Source: Kiritimatiellia bacterium (lineage in GTDB: Bacteria; Verrucomicrobiota; Kiritimatiellia; RFP12; UBA1067). Taken from it: a stretch of DNA of 16,755 nucleotides. This document shows positions 6,780-15,296 of the stretch, piece after piece. Location: positions 1 through 16,755 of the forward strand of contig JAFPDR010000168.1 of the NCBI GenBank assembly GCA_017389885.1, read 5' to 3'. A program made the translations under genes and the position numbers. Position 1 is the first letter of the stretch. Every line of letters begins with the position of its first letter. The notes below the pieces were generated by a model that searched no databases, was not told where the DNA came from, and was given only the letters and a program-made list of their open reading frames with translations.

Positions 6780-7575
6780 CAACAACACAAAGATCGCCGC
6801 GGTCGCGGCGGTGCTGGTGGGGCTGTTCGCGGTCATTGCCGTGAACAAGTACATCGCGACGAAGACCGCTGTCGCGCCGACGCCCAAGGCGTCGATACTC
6901 GTCGCGACAATGGAGATCAAGGAGGGGTCGGAGATAGGCGAGGAGATGCTCGGCTCGGCGGAGATACCGTTCGAGTCGCTCTCCAACATGCACATAGCGC
7001 TTCCGGCGAAGGACGACCCCGGCTACCAGAAGGCGCTTTCCGACGCAATCGAGAAGATCGTGAAGCGCAAGGCGAAGCGCCTCATCGCGGCGAACACGCC
7101 AGTCTTCTGGATCGACATCGAGACGGAGCCGAAGACGCCGTTCACGGACCTCATCGCGGACGGATGCCGCGCCGTCACCGTTCCGGTCGACTCGGTGAGC
7201 TCCGTCTGCGGCTTCATAAAGCCCGGCAGCCGCATCGACGTCGTCCTGACCGCGACGGAGGAGGGTCTCGGGCTCGTCACCGGCCAGGCGGCGAAGGAGA
7301 CGGGCTCGCGCATCGTCTCGAGCGTGATACTGCAGAACGTCCCCGTCATCGCGACCGACCGCGAGTACGACCTGCAGAGCGAGTCGTCCGGATACGGGAC
7401 GATGACGCTCTCGCTCCCGACGAAGGCGGCGATCATGCTGGTGCAGGCGCGCACGATGGGCCAGATCACGTATCTGCTCAGGAACATGCGCGACACGAAG
7501 ACGACGCAGGACCGCACCGGAGTGACGGTCGCGCCGGGCAGCTCGTTCGGCGAGACTGTGAAGTCGTTTCAGTAG
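6769..7575 (+). CDS. cpaB: CpaB/RcpC pilus assembly protein (268 aa)
   Basis: CpaB (RcpC) is the periplasmic, inner-membrane-anchored partner of the Tad secretin. The protein has a membrane helix (about 8-26), then a SAF domain starting SILVATMEIKEGSEI (about 42-56) and covering to about 115. The CpaB core follows, with the characteristic CRAVTVPVDSVSSVCGFIKP and GSRIDVVLTAT (about 133-163), a pattern seen throughout the family. Length is normal for CpaB. The ATG at 6769 overlaps the end of the preceding gene by 11 bases and follows an AAGGAAA ribosome-binding site. The secretin gene lies directly downstream, the usual cpaB-cpaC order. Confidence 0.95.
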   Translation: MKTDNNTKIAAVAAVLVGLFAVIAVNKYIATKTAVAPTPKASILVATMEIKEGSEIGEEMLGSAEIPFESLSNMHIALPAKDDPGYQKALSDAIEKIVKRKAKRLIAANTPVFWIDIETEPKTPFTDLIADGCRAVTVPVDSVSSVCGFIKPGSRIDVVLTATEEGLGLVTGQAAKETGSRIVSSVILQNVPVIATDREYDLQSESSGYGTMTLSLPTKAAIMLVQARTMGQITYLLRNMRDTKTTQDRTGVTVAPGSSFGETVKSFQ

Positions 7576-7593
7576 TCGTTAGTCATTAGTGAA
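7573..7593 (+). repeat. TAGTCRT heptamer tandem repeat carrying stops in all three frames
   Basis: TAGTCGT (7573-7579), TAGTCAT (7580-7586) and TAGTGAA (7587-7593) are three adjacent heptamers. The first TAG is the cpaB stop. Because the period is 7, the three TAG triplets fall in three different reading frames, so no ribosome can read through in any + frame. The block sits in the 34-base gap before cpaC and just ahead of its purine-rich ribosome-binding site. Confidence 0.6.
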
Positions 7594-7609
7594 AAGGAGG
7601 AGGCGGAAA

Positions 7610-9205
7610 ATGAGAGCTGGTAAAACATTTGTGATCGCGGGTGCGGCGCTGCTTGCCGCGTTCGCGTCGGACGCGGCGGTCGTCCGCAAGCTTCCGGACA
7701 TGACGGTCGTGGAGAGCGAGACCGTCGCTACGGACGCGCTCAAGGCGACGTCGGTGAGGAGCTCGAACGACTCCGTGTTCATCGCGGCGCTCAGGGAGAG
7801 CGGCGAGGCGGTCGTCTCGGGCGTGCGGCTCGGCGAGGCGCAGCTTTCGTACGTTGACGAGCGCGGCGTATACGCCGCGCGAACGGTCACGGTGGTGCCT
7901 TCCTACTGGGACGTCCTCAGGGGGATGTTCTCCGAGGATCCCGAGATATCGATCTCCATCATCGGCGACAAGGTCGTGGTGGGCGGATCGACCGCGAACG
8001 TCGACACGCTGCGCCGCGTCGAGACCGCGAAGGCGCTCGACACGTCCCGCATCGTGACGCAGGTGACGTATTCGACGGCGCAGGTCGGAGACCTCGTGAA
8101 GGACTTCCTCGCGCGCTCGGCGATAACCAACATCGCCGTGAACGTCGTCGGACGGGAGGTGTGCCTCTCCGGCAGGATGTACGACACGCAGTCCATCGAG
8201 CAGCTCAAGAAGCGCGTCGAGGGATTCGTCAGGGACTTCCCCGGCATAACGGTCAACACGGACAACCTCCGCATATACAAGCAGCAGATCCTGATCAGCA
8301 TTGAGTTCGTCGCCTACAGCGACACGATGTCGCGCAACCTCGGCTTCTCCGGCCCCGAGTCGATAACGGCGTCCGCCGACTGGAACTTCGGCTTCCAGCA
8401 CTCGAAGAACACCGGCGGCTCCAGCTCGTGGGGGCGGAACCAGGAGGGCAAGAACAGCTCCAGCACGAAGACCGGATTCGAGACGTCGCAGGCCGCGCAG
8501 GGCGGCGAAGCGACCAGGACACCGACCGACAGCAGGTCGATAGAGTCGGCGATCACGCGCACCCTCACGGGCGACGTGAAGAAGGACGGCGACTGGAAGC
8601 ACACCTGGAACGGCGGAGCGAACGTCAAGGTCGACGGCGTGAAGGCGACGGTGAACCTTCTCAAGAGGAGCGGCGCGGCGAAGAGCGTGTACTCGACGAC
8701 GCTCTCTACGCAGAGCGGAATCGAGGCCGAGTTCCAGAACGGCGGCACGATCCACAGGTCGACGACTCCTGGGATGGGCTCGAGCGGAGACCTGGTGTCC
8801 ATCGAGTACGGCTACATCATCAAGACGACGCCGCTCATCATCGACGACAACACGGTGAACCTCGACTTCACGCTGGACAACAAGCAGCCGCTCTCCCGCG
8901 ACTCCGCCGACATCGAGATATCGCGCTACCAGACGAAGTCCAAGTACCTCGTCCGCCCGGGCGAGTCCATCATGCTCTCCGGCTACAAGTACAACAGCGA
9001 AAGCGAGGACAAGAAAGGAACGCCGTGGCTCTCGAAGATACCATGGATCGGCGAGCGGCTCTTTGGCAACACGAACGACGACCTCAAGATGCACGAGATG
9101 CTCCTCGTCGTCACCGTGAACTGGGCGGTGGATGAGTCGAGCGAGGGCGTCGCGGCGTCCCTCAATGAACTAAAGGACCGCAAGGTCGAGGTGGAAATGC
9201 CGTGA
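7610..9205 (+). CDS. cpaC: CpaC/RcpA outer-membrane secretin (531 aa)
   Basis: This is the outer-membrane channel for the Flp pilus. A signal peptide (about 1-23, hydrophobic IAGAALLAAFAS) is followed by a pilus-secretin N-terminal domain (about 24-97), a BON-like segment (about 174-212, including GREVCLSGRMYD), and the secretin domain (about 225-505). That domain contains IEYGYIIKTTPLI, RPGESIMLSGY and the signature GTPWLSKIPWIGERLF (about 470-485). A Ser/Gly/Thr-rich low-complexity stretch (about 262-312) interrupts the secretin region. I chose ATG 7610 because it yields the signal peptide and follows a strong AAGGAGGAGG (7594-7603). An in-frame GTG at 7589 would add seven residues and lacks this support. 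The stop overlaps the tadA ATG (TGATG). No CpaD/RcpB gene follows. Confidence 0.95.
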   Translation: MRAGKTFVIAGAALLAAFASDAAVVRKLPDMTVVESETVATDALKATSVRSSNDSVFIAALRESGEAVVSGVRLGEAQLSYVDERGVYAARTVTVVPSYWDVLRGMFSEDPEISISIIGDKVVVGGSTANVDTLRRVETAKALDTSRIVTQVTYSTAQVGDLVKDFLARSAITNIAVNVVGREVCLSGRMYDTQSIEQLKKRVEGFVRDFPGITVNTDNLRIYKQQILISIEFVAYSDTMSRNLGFSGPESITASADWNFGFQHSKNTGGSSSWGRNQEGKNSSSTKTGFETSQAAQGGEATRTPTDSRSIESAITRTLTGDVKKDGDWKHTWNGGANVKVDGVKATVNLLKRSGAAKSVYSTTLSTQSGIEAEFQNGGTIHRSTTPGMGSSGDLVSIEYGYIIKTTPLIIDDNTVNLDFTLDNKQPLSRDSADIEISRYQTKSKYLVRPGESIMLSGYKYNSESEDKKGTPWLSKIPWIGERLFGNTNDDLKMHEMLLVVTVNWAVDESSEGVAASLNELKDRKVEVEMP

Positions 9206-10800
9206 TGAAGCCGCTTATATTCACGCAGGGCGGCAAGCGCATCGCGACGCTCACGCCGCAGGAGGGAAAGGACGGCGAGGTGTTCACCCTCGGCTCGGCC
9301 GCGTCGTGCGACGTTGTCGTGTCGTCGGAGTACGCGCTTGCGCCGCAGCAGGTGTCGTTCGCGCCGCACGGAAGCGTGTGGTGGATCGGCGACGCGGCGG
9401 CGGACGGAAGGCTCGAGGTCAACGGACGCCGCACGGCGCTCGAGGCGCTCGTCGGGAAGGCGTCCATAAAGGTCGGCGACTTCGAGTTCGAGGTCGCGTG
9501 CGAGGTGTCCGGCGAACGCAAGAGCCGCCGCGAGTCCGCTTCAGACATCCTCTACTCCCATGCGCTCGCGAGCCTGTCGCGCAACCTCGGCGACTCGACG
9601 TCCGCGGACGTGGAGGAGCTGGAGCGCCGCATCGGGGCGTCCCTGGACGAGATCGTCGCGCGCGGCATACCGGAGCTCGAGGGCCTCGGCGAGGGTGTCA
9701 TCGGGGAGCTCCGCCGCGAGACGATGGAGGACATGCTCAGGCTCGGTCCGCTCGAGCCGCTGATCGCGGACGACTCGATCACCGAGATCATGGTGATCGA
9801 CTACCGCCACATCTACGTCGAGCGCAAGGGAAAGGTAGGCCTCACAGACAGGCACTTCCGCGATCCCGGGCACCTCATCCGCGTCATCGAGCGCATCGTC
9901 AACAAGGTCGGCAGGCGAATCGACGAGTCGAGTCCGCTCGTGGACGCCCGACTCGAGGACGGCTCGCGCGTGAACGCAGTGATCCCGCCAATCACCCCCG
10001 ACGGCGCGTGCCTCACGATACGAAAGTTCGGCAAGTCACTCTTCACGCTCGACAAGCTCGTGTCGTTCGGCTCGATGAGCCCCGAGATGATGAAGTTCAT
10101 CGACGCATGCGTGGCGCTCAGGAAGAACATCGTCGTCTCGGGCGGAACGGGCTCCGGCAAGACGTCGCTCCTCAACGCGATCTCGCTCTGCATAGGACCT
10201 GCCGAGCGCATCATCACCGTCGAGGACTCGCTCGAGCTGAAGCTCCAGCAGAGCCACGTCGTGAGGATGGAGGCTCGCCCCGCGAACGCGGAGGGCAAGG
10301 GCGAGGTGTCGATACGCGCGCTCGTCAAGAACTGCCTCAGAATGCGCCCCGACCGCATCGTCGTCGGCGAGTGCCGCGGAGGCGAGGCTCTCGACATGCT
10401 CCAGGCGATGAACACGGGCCACGACGGATCGCTCACGACCGTGCACGCGAACACCCCGTCCGACACCGTGGCGCGTCTCGAGACGCTGTGCCTCATGGCC
10501 GGCATGGACATGCCGCTATCCGCGATACGCGCCCAGATCGCGAGCGCGGTGTCGATCATCGTGCAGACCGCGCGACTCTCGGACGGCTCGCGCAAGACGA
10601 TCGAGATCGCCGAGGTGTGCGGACTGGACGAGAACGGTAACGCGAAGCTTAGGACGCTCTTCGAGTTCAAGCGCGAAGGCGTGGACCCCAAGACGCGCAA
10701 GGTGCTCGGACGCCACGTCGTCGTCGCGAAGCCGACGTTCCTCGAGGACTTCCGCCTGCGCGGCGTGGAGCTGGACGAGTCGATCTTCGAGGGGGTGTAG
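9205..10800 (+). CDS. tadA: TadA/CpaF pilus ATPase with N-terminal FHA-like domain (531 aa)
   Basis: This is the cytoplasmic hexameric ATPase that powers pilus assembly. The CpaF core is complete: RIDESSPLVDARLEDGSRVN, Walker A GGTGSGKTS (about 313-321, Lys319), the acidic box TVEDSLELKL, Walker B RIVVGECRGGE (about 384-394), and the His box GHDGSLTTVHAN (about 405-416). Residues about 2-100 form an extra beta-rich domain (TLGSAASCDVVVSSEY, then RLEVNGRR and KVGDFEFEV) that resembles an FHA domain. The usual Gly-Arg and Ser-x-x-His phosphothreonine-binding residues are not evident (GS and APQQ instead). FHA-CpaF fusions are known in other bacteria. ATG 9205 overlaps the secretin stop. TadZ, which often precedes TadA, is absent. 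Confidence 0.96.
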   Translation: MKPLIFTQGGKRIATLTPQEGKDGEVFTLGSAASCDVVVSSEYALAPQQVSFAPHGSVWWIGDAAADGRLEVNGRRTALEALVGKASIKVGDFEFEVACEVSGERKSRRESASDILYSHALASLSRNLGDSTSADVEELERRIGASLDEIVARGIPELEGLGEGVIGELRRETMEDMLRLGPLEPLIADDSITEIMVIDYRHIYVERKGKVGLTDRHFRDPGHLIRVIERIVNKVGRRIDESSPLVDARLEDGSRVNAVIPPITPDGACLTIRKFGKSLFTLDKLVSFGSMSPEMMKFIDACVALRKNIVVSGGTGSGKTSLLNAISLCIGPAERIITVEDSLELKLQQSHVVRMEARPANAEGKGEVSIRALVKNCLRMRPDRIVVGECRGGEALDMLQAMNTGHDGSLTTVHANTPSDTVARLETLCLMAGMDMPLSAIRAQIASAVSIIVQTARLSDGSRKTIEIAEVCGLDENGNAKLRTLFEFKREGVDPKTRKVLGRHVVVAKPTFLEDFRLRGVELDESIFEGV

Positions 10801-10803
10801 CTT

Positions 10804-11532
10804 ATGCCGCTGGACCTTGCAATCGCATTCGCAGCGCTTTTCCTGACGGCGGTTCTCGCGGGAATCGTCGTCAGGGGGCTTCTCGCCGCGTCGAGGCGCG
10901 GGCGCGGAGACGACGACGTCATGGCGATGGCCGCGCGCGTCGGTGATACGCGCATGCCGGAGTTCATCGCGGCGCGGATGCGCCGGAGAAGGGCGGAGAA
11001 GGTCCGCTCCGAGCTTCCCGACGCACTGGACATGGTGTCCAACTCGCTCTCCGCGGGCCTGACGCTTCCGCAGGCGCTCATGCGAAACCTTTCGCACTTC
11101 CCTCCGCTCGTCTCGGAGGAGTTCGCGCGCATCCTCTACGACACGCGGCTCGGATACTCCATCGGAGGCGCTTTCGACAACTTCGCGAAGAGGCTTCCGA
11201 TACCGGACGTCCAGATGGTCGTGATCGCGTCGAAGATCGGCGTCGCGCACGGCGGAAACCTCGCGGACAGCTACAGGATGCTCTCGACGCTCCTCAGGGA
11301 CAACATGGCCTTCGAGTCCGAGCTCAAGGCGATGACGACCGAGGGACGCATGCAGGCTCTCGTGATGAGCGCGCTCCCTGCGGTGATGATAGTCCTCCTC
11401 GGGCTCGTCAAGCGCGATCTCGTCGCCCCGCTTTTCACGACGGGGCTCGGCTGGGGCGCGCTCGCGGTACTCGCGACGATGCAGCTGCTCGCGTATTTCT
11501 GGATACGAAAGATCGTGGACATAAAGGTGTGA
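10804..11532 (+). CDS. tadB: TadB inner-membrane platform protein (242 aa)
   Basis: TadB pairs with TadC to form the inner-membrane platform on which TadA acts. An N-terminal membrane helix (about 5-27) is followed by a basic linker and a GspF/T2SSF-type domain starting ELPDALDMVSNSLSAGLTLP (about 70-89), the strongest family match. Further along are MVVIASKIGVAHGGNLA and two C-terminal hydrophobic helices (about 185-202 and 212-234). At 242 residues it is shorter than many TadB proteins, mostly in the linker before the domain. The gene starts three bases after the tadA stop, with GAGGGGG in the tadA tail as its ribosome-binding site. Confidence 0.93.
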   Translation: MPLDLAIAFAALFLTAVLAGIVVRGLLAASRRGRGDDDVMAMAARVGDTRMPEFIAARMRRRRAEKVRSELPDALDMVSNSLSAGLTLPQALMRNLSHFPPLVSEEFARILYDTRLGYSIGGAFDNFAKRLPIPDVQMVVIASKIGVAHGGNLADSYRMLSTLLRDNMAFESELKAMTTEGRMQALVMSALPAVMIVLLGLVKRDLVAPLFTTGLGWGALAVLATMQLLAYFWIRKIVDIKV

Positions 11533-11536
11533 CGCC

Positions 11537-12418
11537 ATGAACACAGACATCATAGTCGCATTCGCCTGCGCCGCGGTGTCCGCGGCGGCGCTCGCGTATC
11601 TGCTCGTCAGGGGACTGCTCGGCTCTGCGGCCGCGGGGCAGCAGCGCCCCGGCTCGTCGATAAGGATGCTCCTCGCTCCGATCGCGCACTTCTTCGAGGG
11701 ACGCAGGGGAAGGGACCTGGAGCTCAACCGCACGCTCGAGCGCTTCGAGAAGCTTGTCGTCCAGTCGGGCGGAAAGGTCCTCGACGGCGCGACGGCGGGA
11801 GAGGTTTTCGCGGCGCGCTTCGTCTTTCCGGTCGCGGCAGTCGCCGTGATCGCTCCGCTCGGTGCGCTTCTGCGCATTCCCGGCTTCTTCGTGATGTGCG
11901 CCTCGCTTTTCTTCGCGGTGCTTATGTACTCCTATCCCGAGTCCGGACTCAAGGCCGCCGCGGAGGAGCGCACGCGGCGCTTCACGCGCGACCTCCCGGG
12001 CTCCTTGGACGTCATGCGGCTCGTCGCGCAGTCGGGTGGAGACCTCCTCTCGGCAATCCGCGCCGTGATAGACGTGATGGACGCGGGGCCCGTCCGCGAC
12101 GAGCTTTCGCGCGTCGTCGCGGAGGTGACCATCGGCACTTCGCTCGCGGCGGCGCTCAACAATGTCGCGGCGCGCGTCGGAACGAACGAGGCGAACGCCG
12201 TGTTCTCGACTCTCGCGCAGTCCCTCGAGATGGGAACGTCCGTCGCCGAGAACCTTCAGAGCGCGGCGCAGCTCATCCGCCACTCGGCGCGCGTGAGGGC
12301 GCAGGCGCAGGCTCAGAAGGCGGTGGTGAACATGTCGTTCCCGCTGCTGCTGCTGATACTGCCGGGCGTATTCATCGTCCTTTTCGCCCCGCTCGTGATT
12401 CAATACGTAAACAGGTGA
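11537..12418 (+). CDS. tadC: TadC inner-membrane platform protein (293 aa)
   Basis: TadC is the second GspF-like platform protein. Topology fits the family: an N-terminal helix (about 5-27), two hydrophobic segments (about 92-132), a cytoplasmic domain and a C-terminal helix (about 266-288). The domain carries DLPGSLDVMRLVAQSGGDLL (about 152-171), the T2SSF pattern, then GTSLAAALNNVAARVGTNEA and the TadC-like ARVRAQAQAQKAVVNMSFPL (about 251-270). The start is four bases after the tadB stop, behind AAGGTG. The order tadA-tadB-tadC is the conserved one. Confidence 0.94.
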   Translation: MNTDIIVAFACAAVSAAALAYLLVRGLLGSAAAGQQRPGSSIRMLLAPIAHFFEGRRGRDLELNRTLERFEKLVVQSGGKVLDGATAGEVFAARFVFPVAAVAVIAPLGALLRIPGFFVMCASLFFAVLMYSYPESGLKAAAEERTRRFTRDLPGSLDVMRLVAQSGGDLLSAIRAVIDVMDAGPVRDELSRVVAEVTIGTSLAAALNNVAARVGTNEANAVFSTLAQSLEMGTSVAENLQSAAQLIRHSARVRAQAQAQKAVVNMSFPLLLLILPGVFIVLFAPLVIQYVNR

Positions 12419-12424
12419 CAAGCC

Positions 12425-13510
12425 ATGCAGAAAAACAGTAACAAACCGGTTCTTGTGCCGACGGCCTACTCGGCCCGCACTGCGCTCTGGACGCTGGCGC
12501 TCGTCGTGCTGTTCGCCGCGCTCCTGTGGGACTACTGCGCCTGGAGCTCGCTTTCGAAGTCGAGCGCGAAGCTGAAGGAGCCCGTGCAGGAGACGGTCGA
12601 GATGCCGCTGTACACGGTCAGGCTTCCGCTCGGATGGGAGGCCTACGCGAAGGACGGCGACGCGCTCGCCGTGTTCCGCAGGAAGGGTGAGGACGTTCCG
12701 CTCGTATTCTGCTACGCGGAGCGCGGCGAGGAGTTCGCCTTCCACGCGCTCGACGTGAATCCCGTCATCGTGTTCCACCTTGTCGAGGAGGACATCAGGG
12801 CCGCGCACATAAGCGGCGTTCCGGACCCCATGCAGATGAAGGTGGTCGGGACGGAGCTTCTGACGGTGCGCCCCGGAATCTCCGCCGTGAGGATGCTCTT
12901 CGACATCGGCGAGCGCAACGGCGAGGCGATGGTCTTCTACGCGGGAGACGTGCGCTACGTGCTCTGGGGCCTCTGGCTGGACGAGGACCTCGAGTCCGCG
13001 CAGGACGTGCACCTGTTCTTCCGCCGCATCTTCGACAGCTTCGAGATGCCGGAACTCTGCGAGCTGATCGACCGTCCCGTCGTGGACTCCGGCACGTTCA
13101 CCGCCGAGCAGAACGCGGAGACGCTGCGCCATGTCGGACGCGAGATCGCGCTGTGGCGCATGTTCGCCGAGCGTGCCGAGGCGGAGCCTGAGACGGCGCT
13201 TCTCCCGGCGCTCGTCCACTACCGGGAGGCGCTGCGGCTGCTCTCGTCCATCAGGCAGGAGAACGTCGCGCTTGGGTCCGAGGACTTCAAGCTCTTCCAG
13301 CGCCTCAGGGAACGGCGCCGCAGGGACGTAGACGAGTGGTTCGTGGTCCTCGACAAGGCAGTTGCCATGGGCGACTGGGAGAAGGCGCGCAGCCAGGCGA
13401 AGTGGATAATCTCGCACGCCACCCTCAACGGAGAGCGTCCGGACGTGCGGCGCGCGGCGGACATCCTCGCGGCGAAGATCCCGGCCGAGGAAAGCGCGAA
13501 CAACGACTGA
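12425..13510 (+). CDS. Membrane-anchored protein, possible PsbP/DcrB-like plus helical domain (361 aa)
   Basis: I do not recognise a named family. The protein has one membrane helix (about 19-40). Residues about 60-210 start MPLYTVRLPLGWEAYAKDGD and end HLFFRRIFDSFEMPE, with alternating strands between. That start and end resemble the PsbP/DcrB/Mog1 fold, but this is pattern inference. Residues about 225-355 are helical, with TPR-like pieces (LVHYREALRLLSSI; VAMGDWEKARSQAKWIIS). TadD, a TPR lipoprotein, normally follows tadC. This protein occupies that position but has no lipobox, so it may be a functional stand-in rather than a homolog. It begins six bases after tadC. The C-terminal half would be periplasmic if the N-terminus is inside. 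Confidence 0.78.
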   Translation: MQKNSNKPVLVPTAYSARTALWTLALVVLFAALLWDYCAWSSLSKSSAKLKEPVQETVEMPLYTVRLPLGWEAYAKDGDALAVFRRKGEDVPLVFCYAERGEEFAFHALDVNPVIVFHLVEEDIRAAHISGVPDPMQMKVVGTELLTVRPGISAVRMLFDIGERNGEAMVFYAGDVRYVLWGLWLDEDLESAQDVHLFFRRIFDSFEMPELCELIDRPVVDSGTFTAEQNAETLRHVGREIALWRMFAERAEAEPETALLPALVHYREALRLLSSIRQENVALGSEDFKLFQRLRERRRRDVDEWFVVLDKAVAMGDWEKARSQAKWIISHATLNGERPDVRRAADILAAKIPAEESANND

Positions 13511-13532
13511 ACCGCAATACAGGAGTTTCGAC

Positions 13533-15296
13533 ATGCAGGAAAAACTGAAGATATTCTCCGCAAGCGGAGAGGTCGTGCTGGAGGCGGACCTCGCGGGGGT
13601 CGAGAAGCCCCTCATGATTCTGTCCGGCGAAAGGCCCGGGCTCGTGGAGACCGTGCCGCAGGGCGCGGAGGTGATCGGGGCGCTCGTGCGCGACGAGGAC
13701 GGATGGACCCTCGCGTCCGCGAGGCAGGACATGCCCGTGTCGTCCGGACCCAAGACCGGGGCGGACTTCCACCTCACGGCAGGCGTCCCGTGCGCGCTCG
13801 GCCCGTGGGCTTTCCGCATAGAGCGCGAAGGCGTCGCGACGGGCACGGTCCTCCTGTGGCGCGTCGGCTCGAGCGCGGTCGCGGCCGATCCGCTCGTGCC
13901 GGGGCGGAACGTCGTCGCGGCGGGGCTGGGCGGCGCGTACTCGGTGAACCCCGCGGTAGGGGGCGAGGAGCTCTGCTCGATATTCCCGACCGCCGACGGA
14001 GTGGACGTCTCGTCGGCGGACAACTCCGCGCAGCGGCTCTCGGTTCCGTTCGCCGCGCTGTTCTCCGTCGGCGCCTTCCAGGGGATGGCCCTCGCTGCGG
14101 AGGACGCGGCGAAGGCCGTCGCGAGCGGGAGTCCGTTCTCCTGGCCGTCGCGCGGGACGCGCACTGGGCTCATGGCGGCGATGCTCGTCGCCGGACTCGC
14201 CGCGCTCGCCGCGCTCGCAATGGTGAAGAAGACGAAGTCCGTCGACGAACAGGTCGCGGCGCGGCACGGTCCGGAGCTGATCGAGCGCGAGCTTGCAGGA
14301 GACGACGCGAAGGACACGGACGAAGACGCGCTTGTCTTCGAGAACTCGTTCTACAGGTCGCTTCCGCTGATACTGAAGCCCGACCGCTCTTCGATAACGC
14401 TTGACCTCCTGCGGCGCGGACGCGAGATCGTTGGGAACGTGGGCGGCGTAAAGGCCGAAGACAACCGCACCCTGATAAAGGGCATGATCCGCTTCCTGGA
14501 GGAGGTAGACTCCATCCAGGCCGCCGCGCACAAGGGAGACTGGGCGCAGCTCAAGGACACCCTCGCCTCCGCGGACAGGACGATGTTCACGCGCTGCGAC
14601 GCGGACCGGTTCTACGACGACGCGCAGAAGATAGCCGACTTCGTGACGGACGCCCTGCCGAAGTTCTTCTTCGCCGTGGCGAACAAGGACGCGTGCACGC
14701 TGCAGAACGAGGGCGAGCGGCTGAACGCGTTCTTCGAGGCGCTGAAGGACAACATGTTCATGGCGGGCGAGATAGTGCGCCGCGAACGCGACAGCGCACA
14801 AGTCCGCTGGGACGCGCTGTCCGCCTACATCAAGGCGCGAAAGGATTTCATGGAATCCCCGGACGGGACGTGCGGCGAGCTGCGCGACGCCTGGGCGGAT
14901 CTTGTCGACGCGTTCGAGTCGGAGGAAGGGACGTTCTCCGCCATGCTCGCGCGCGAACGGTCCGAGCTTGCGGAGGCGATTCTCGCGCATTCCAGGGACG
15001 CGAAGGCCGCGACGCTCGTAAACCTCTGCTCGCTCGGCGAGGCCGTCGGCGTCGAGAACGCGAGGCTTGCCGAATGGCGCGCCCACGCGATCGAGATACG
15101 GCGCGAGCTACTTGCGAAGTACCGCGAGAAATACTCGGAATACCGCCTGCGCTCGACGGTGTCGCCGGGAGACCCCGAGACGCTGGCGATCCTCGACGAC
15201 ATGATCGCCATCGGACTCGACGAGAACCAGTTCCACAAGTGGGCGCTTCGCGAGAAGGAGCGCGTGACGGGCAGGAAGGGGGATGACGGAAAATGA
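13533..15296 (+). CDS. FHA-like/transmembrane/helical protein (587 aa)
   Basis: The function is not recognised. Residues about 1-110 are a compact beta-rich domain (KIFSASGEVVLEADL, then EVIGALVRDEDGWTLAS and ALGPWAFRIE) resembling the FHA-like fold and the N-terminal part of TadA here. Gly-rich sequence follows to about 208, then one membrane helix (about 212-231) flanked by basic residues (RGTR before, KKTK after). The C-terminal 350 residues are charged, almost wholly helical and probably partly coiled coil. A cytoplasmic FHA-like domain, one membrane pass and a large second domain recalls the YscD/PrgH ring proteins of type III secretion in architecture only. The ATG follows AGGAG (13521-13525) by seven bases. 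The stop shares four bases with the next ATG. Confidence 0.8.
   Translation: MQEKLKIFSASGEVVLEADLAGVEKPLMILSGERPGLVETVPQGAEVIGALVRDEDGWTLASARQDMPVSSGPKTGADFHLTAGVPCALGPWAFRIEREGVATGTVLLWRVGSSAVAADPLVPGRNVVAAGLGGAYSVNPAVGGEELCSIFPTADGVDVSSADNSAQRLSVPFAALFSVGAFQGMALAAEDAAKAVASGSPFSWPSRGTRTGLMAAMLVAGLAALAALAMVKKTKSVDEQVAARHGPELIERELAGDDAKDTDEDALVFENSFYRSLPLILKPDRSSITLDLLRRGREIVGNVGGVKAEDNRTLIKGMIRFLEEVDSIQAAAHKGDWAQLKDTLASADRTMFTRCDADRFYDDAQKIADFVTDALPKFFFAVANKDACTLQNEGERLNAFFEALKDNMFMAGEIVRRERDSAQVRWDALSAYIKARKDFMESPDGTCGELRDAWADLVDAFESEEGTFSAMLARERSELAEAILAHSRDAKAATLVNLCSLGEAVGVENARLAEWRAHAIEIRRELLAKYREKYSEYRLRSTVSPGDPETLAILDDMIAIGLDENQFHKWALREKERVTGRKGDDGK

Noticed and set aside
9306..10640. 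Second + strand frame of 444 codons inside tadA
   Set aside because: It is an out-of-frame shadow with an Arg-rich translation; the overlapping frame encodes all the CpaF ATPase motifs.
11435..14317. Long minus-strand open frame (960 codons) across tadC and the two following genes
   Set aside because: It lies opposite well-supported genes, its translation is Arg/His/Leu-rich low-quality sequence with no recognisable domain, and long antisense frames are expected in G+C-rich DNA with strong third-position bias.
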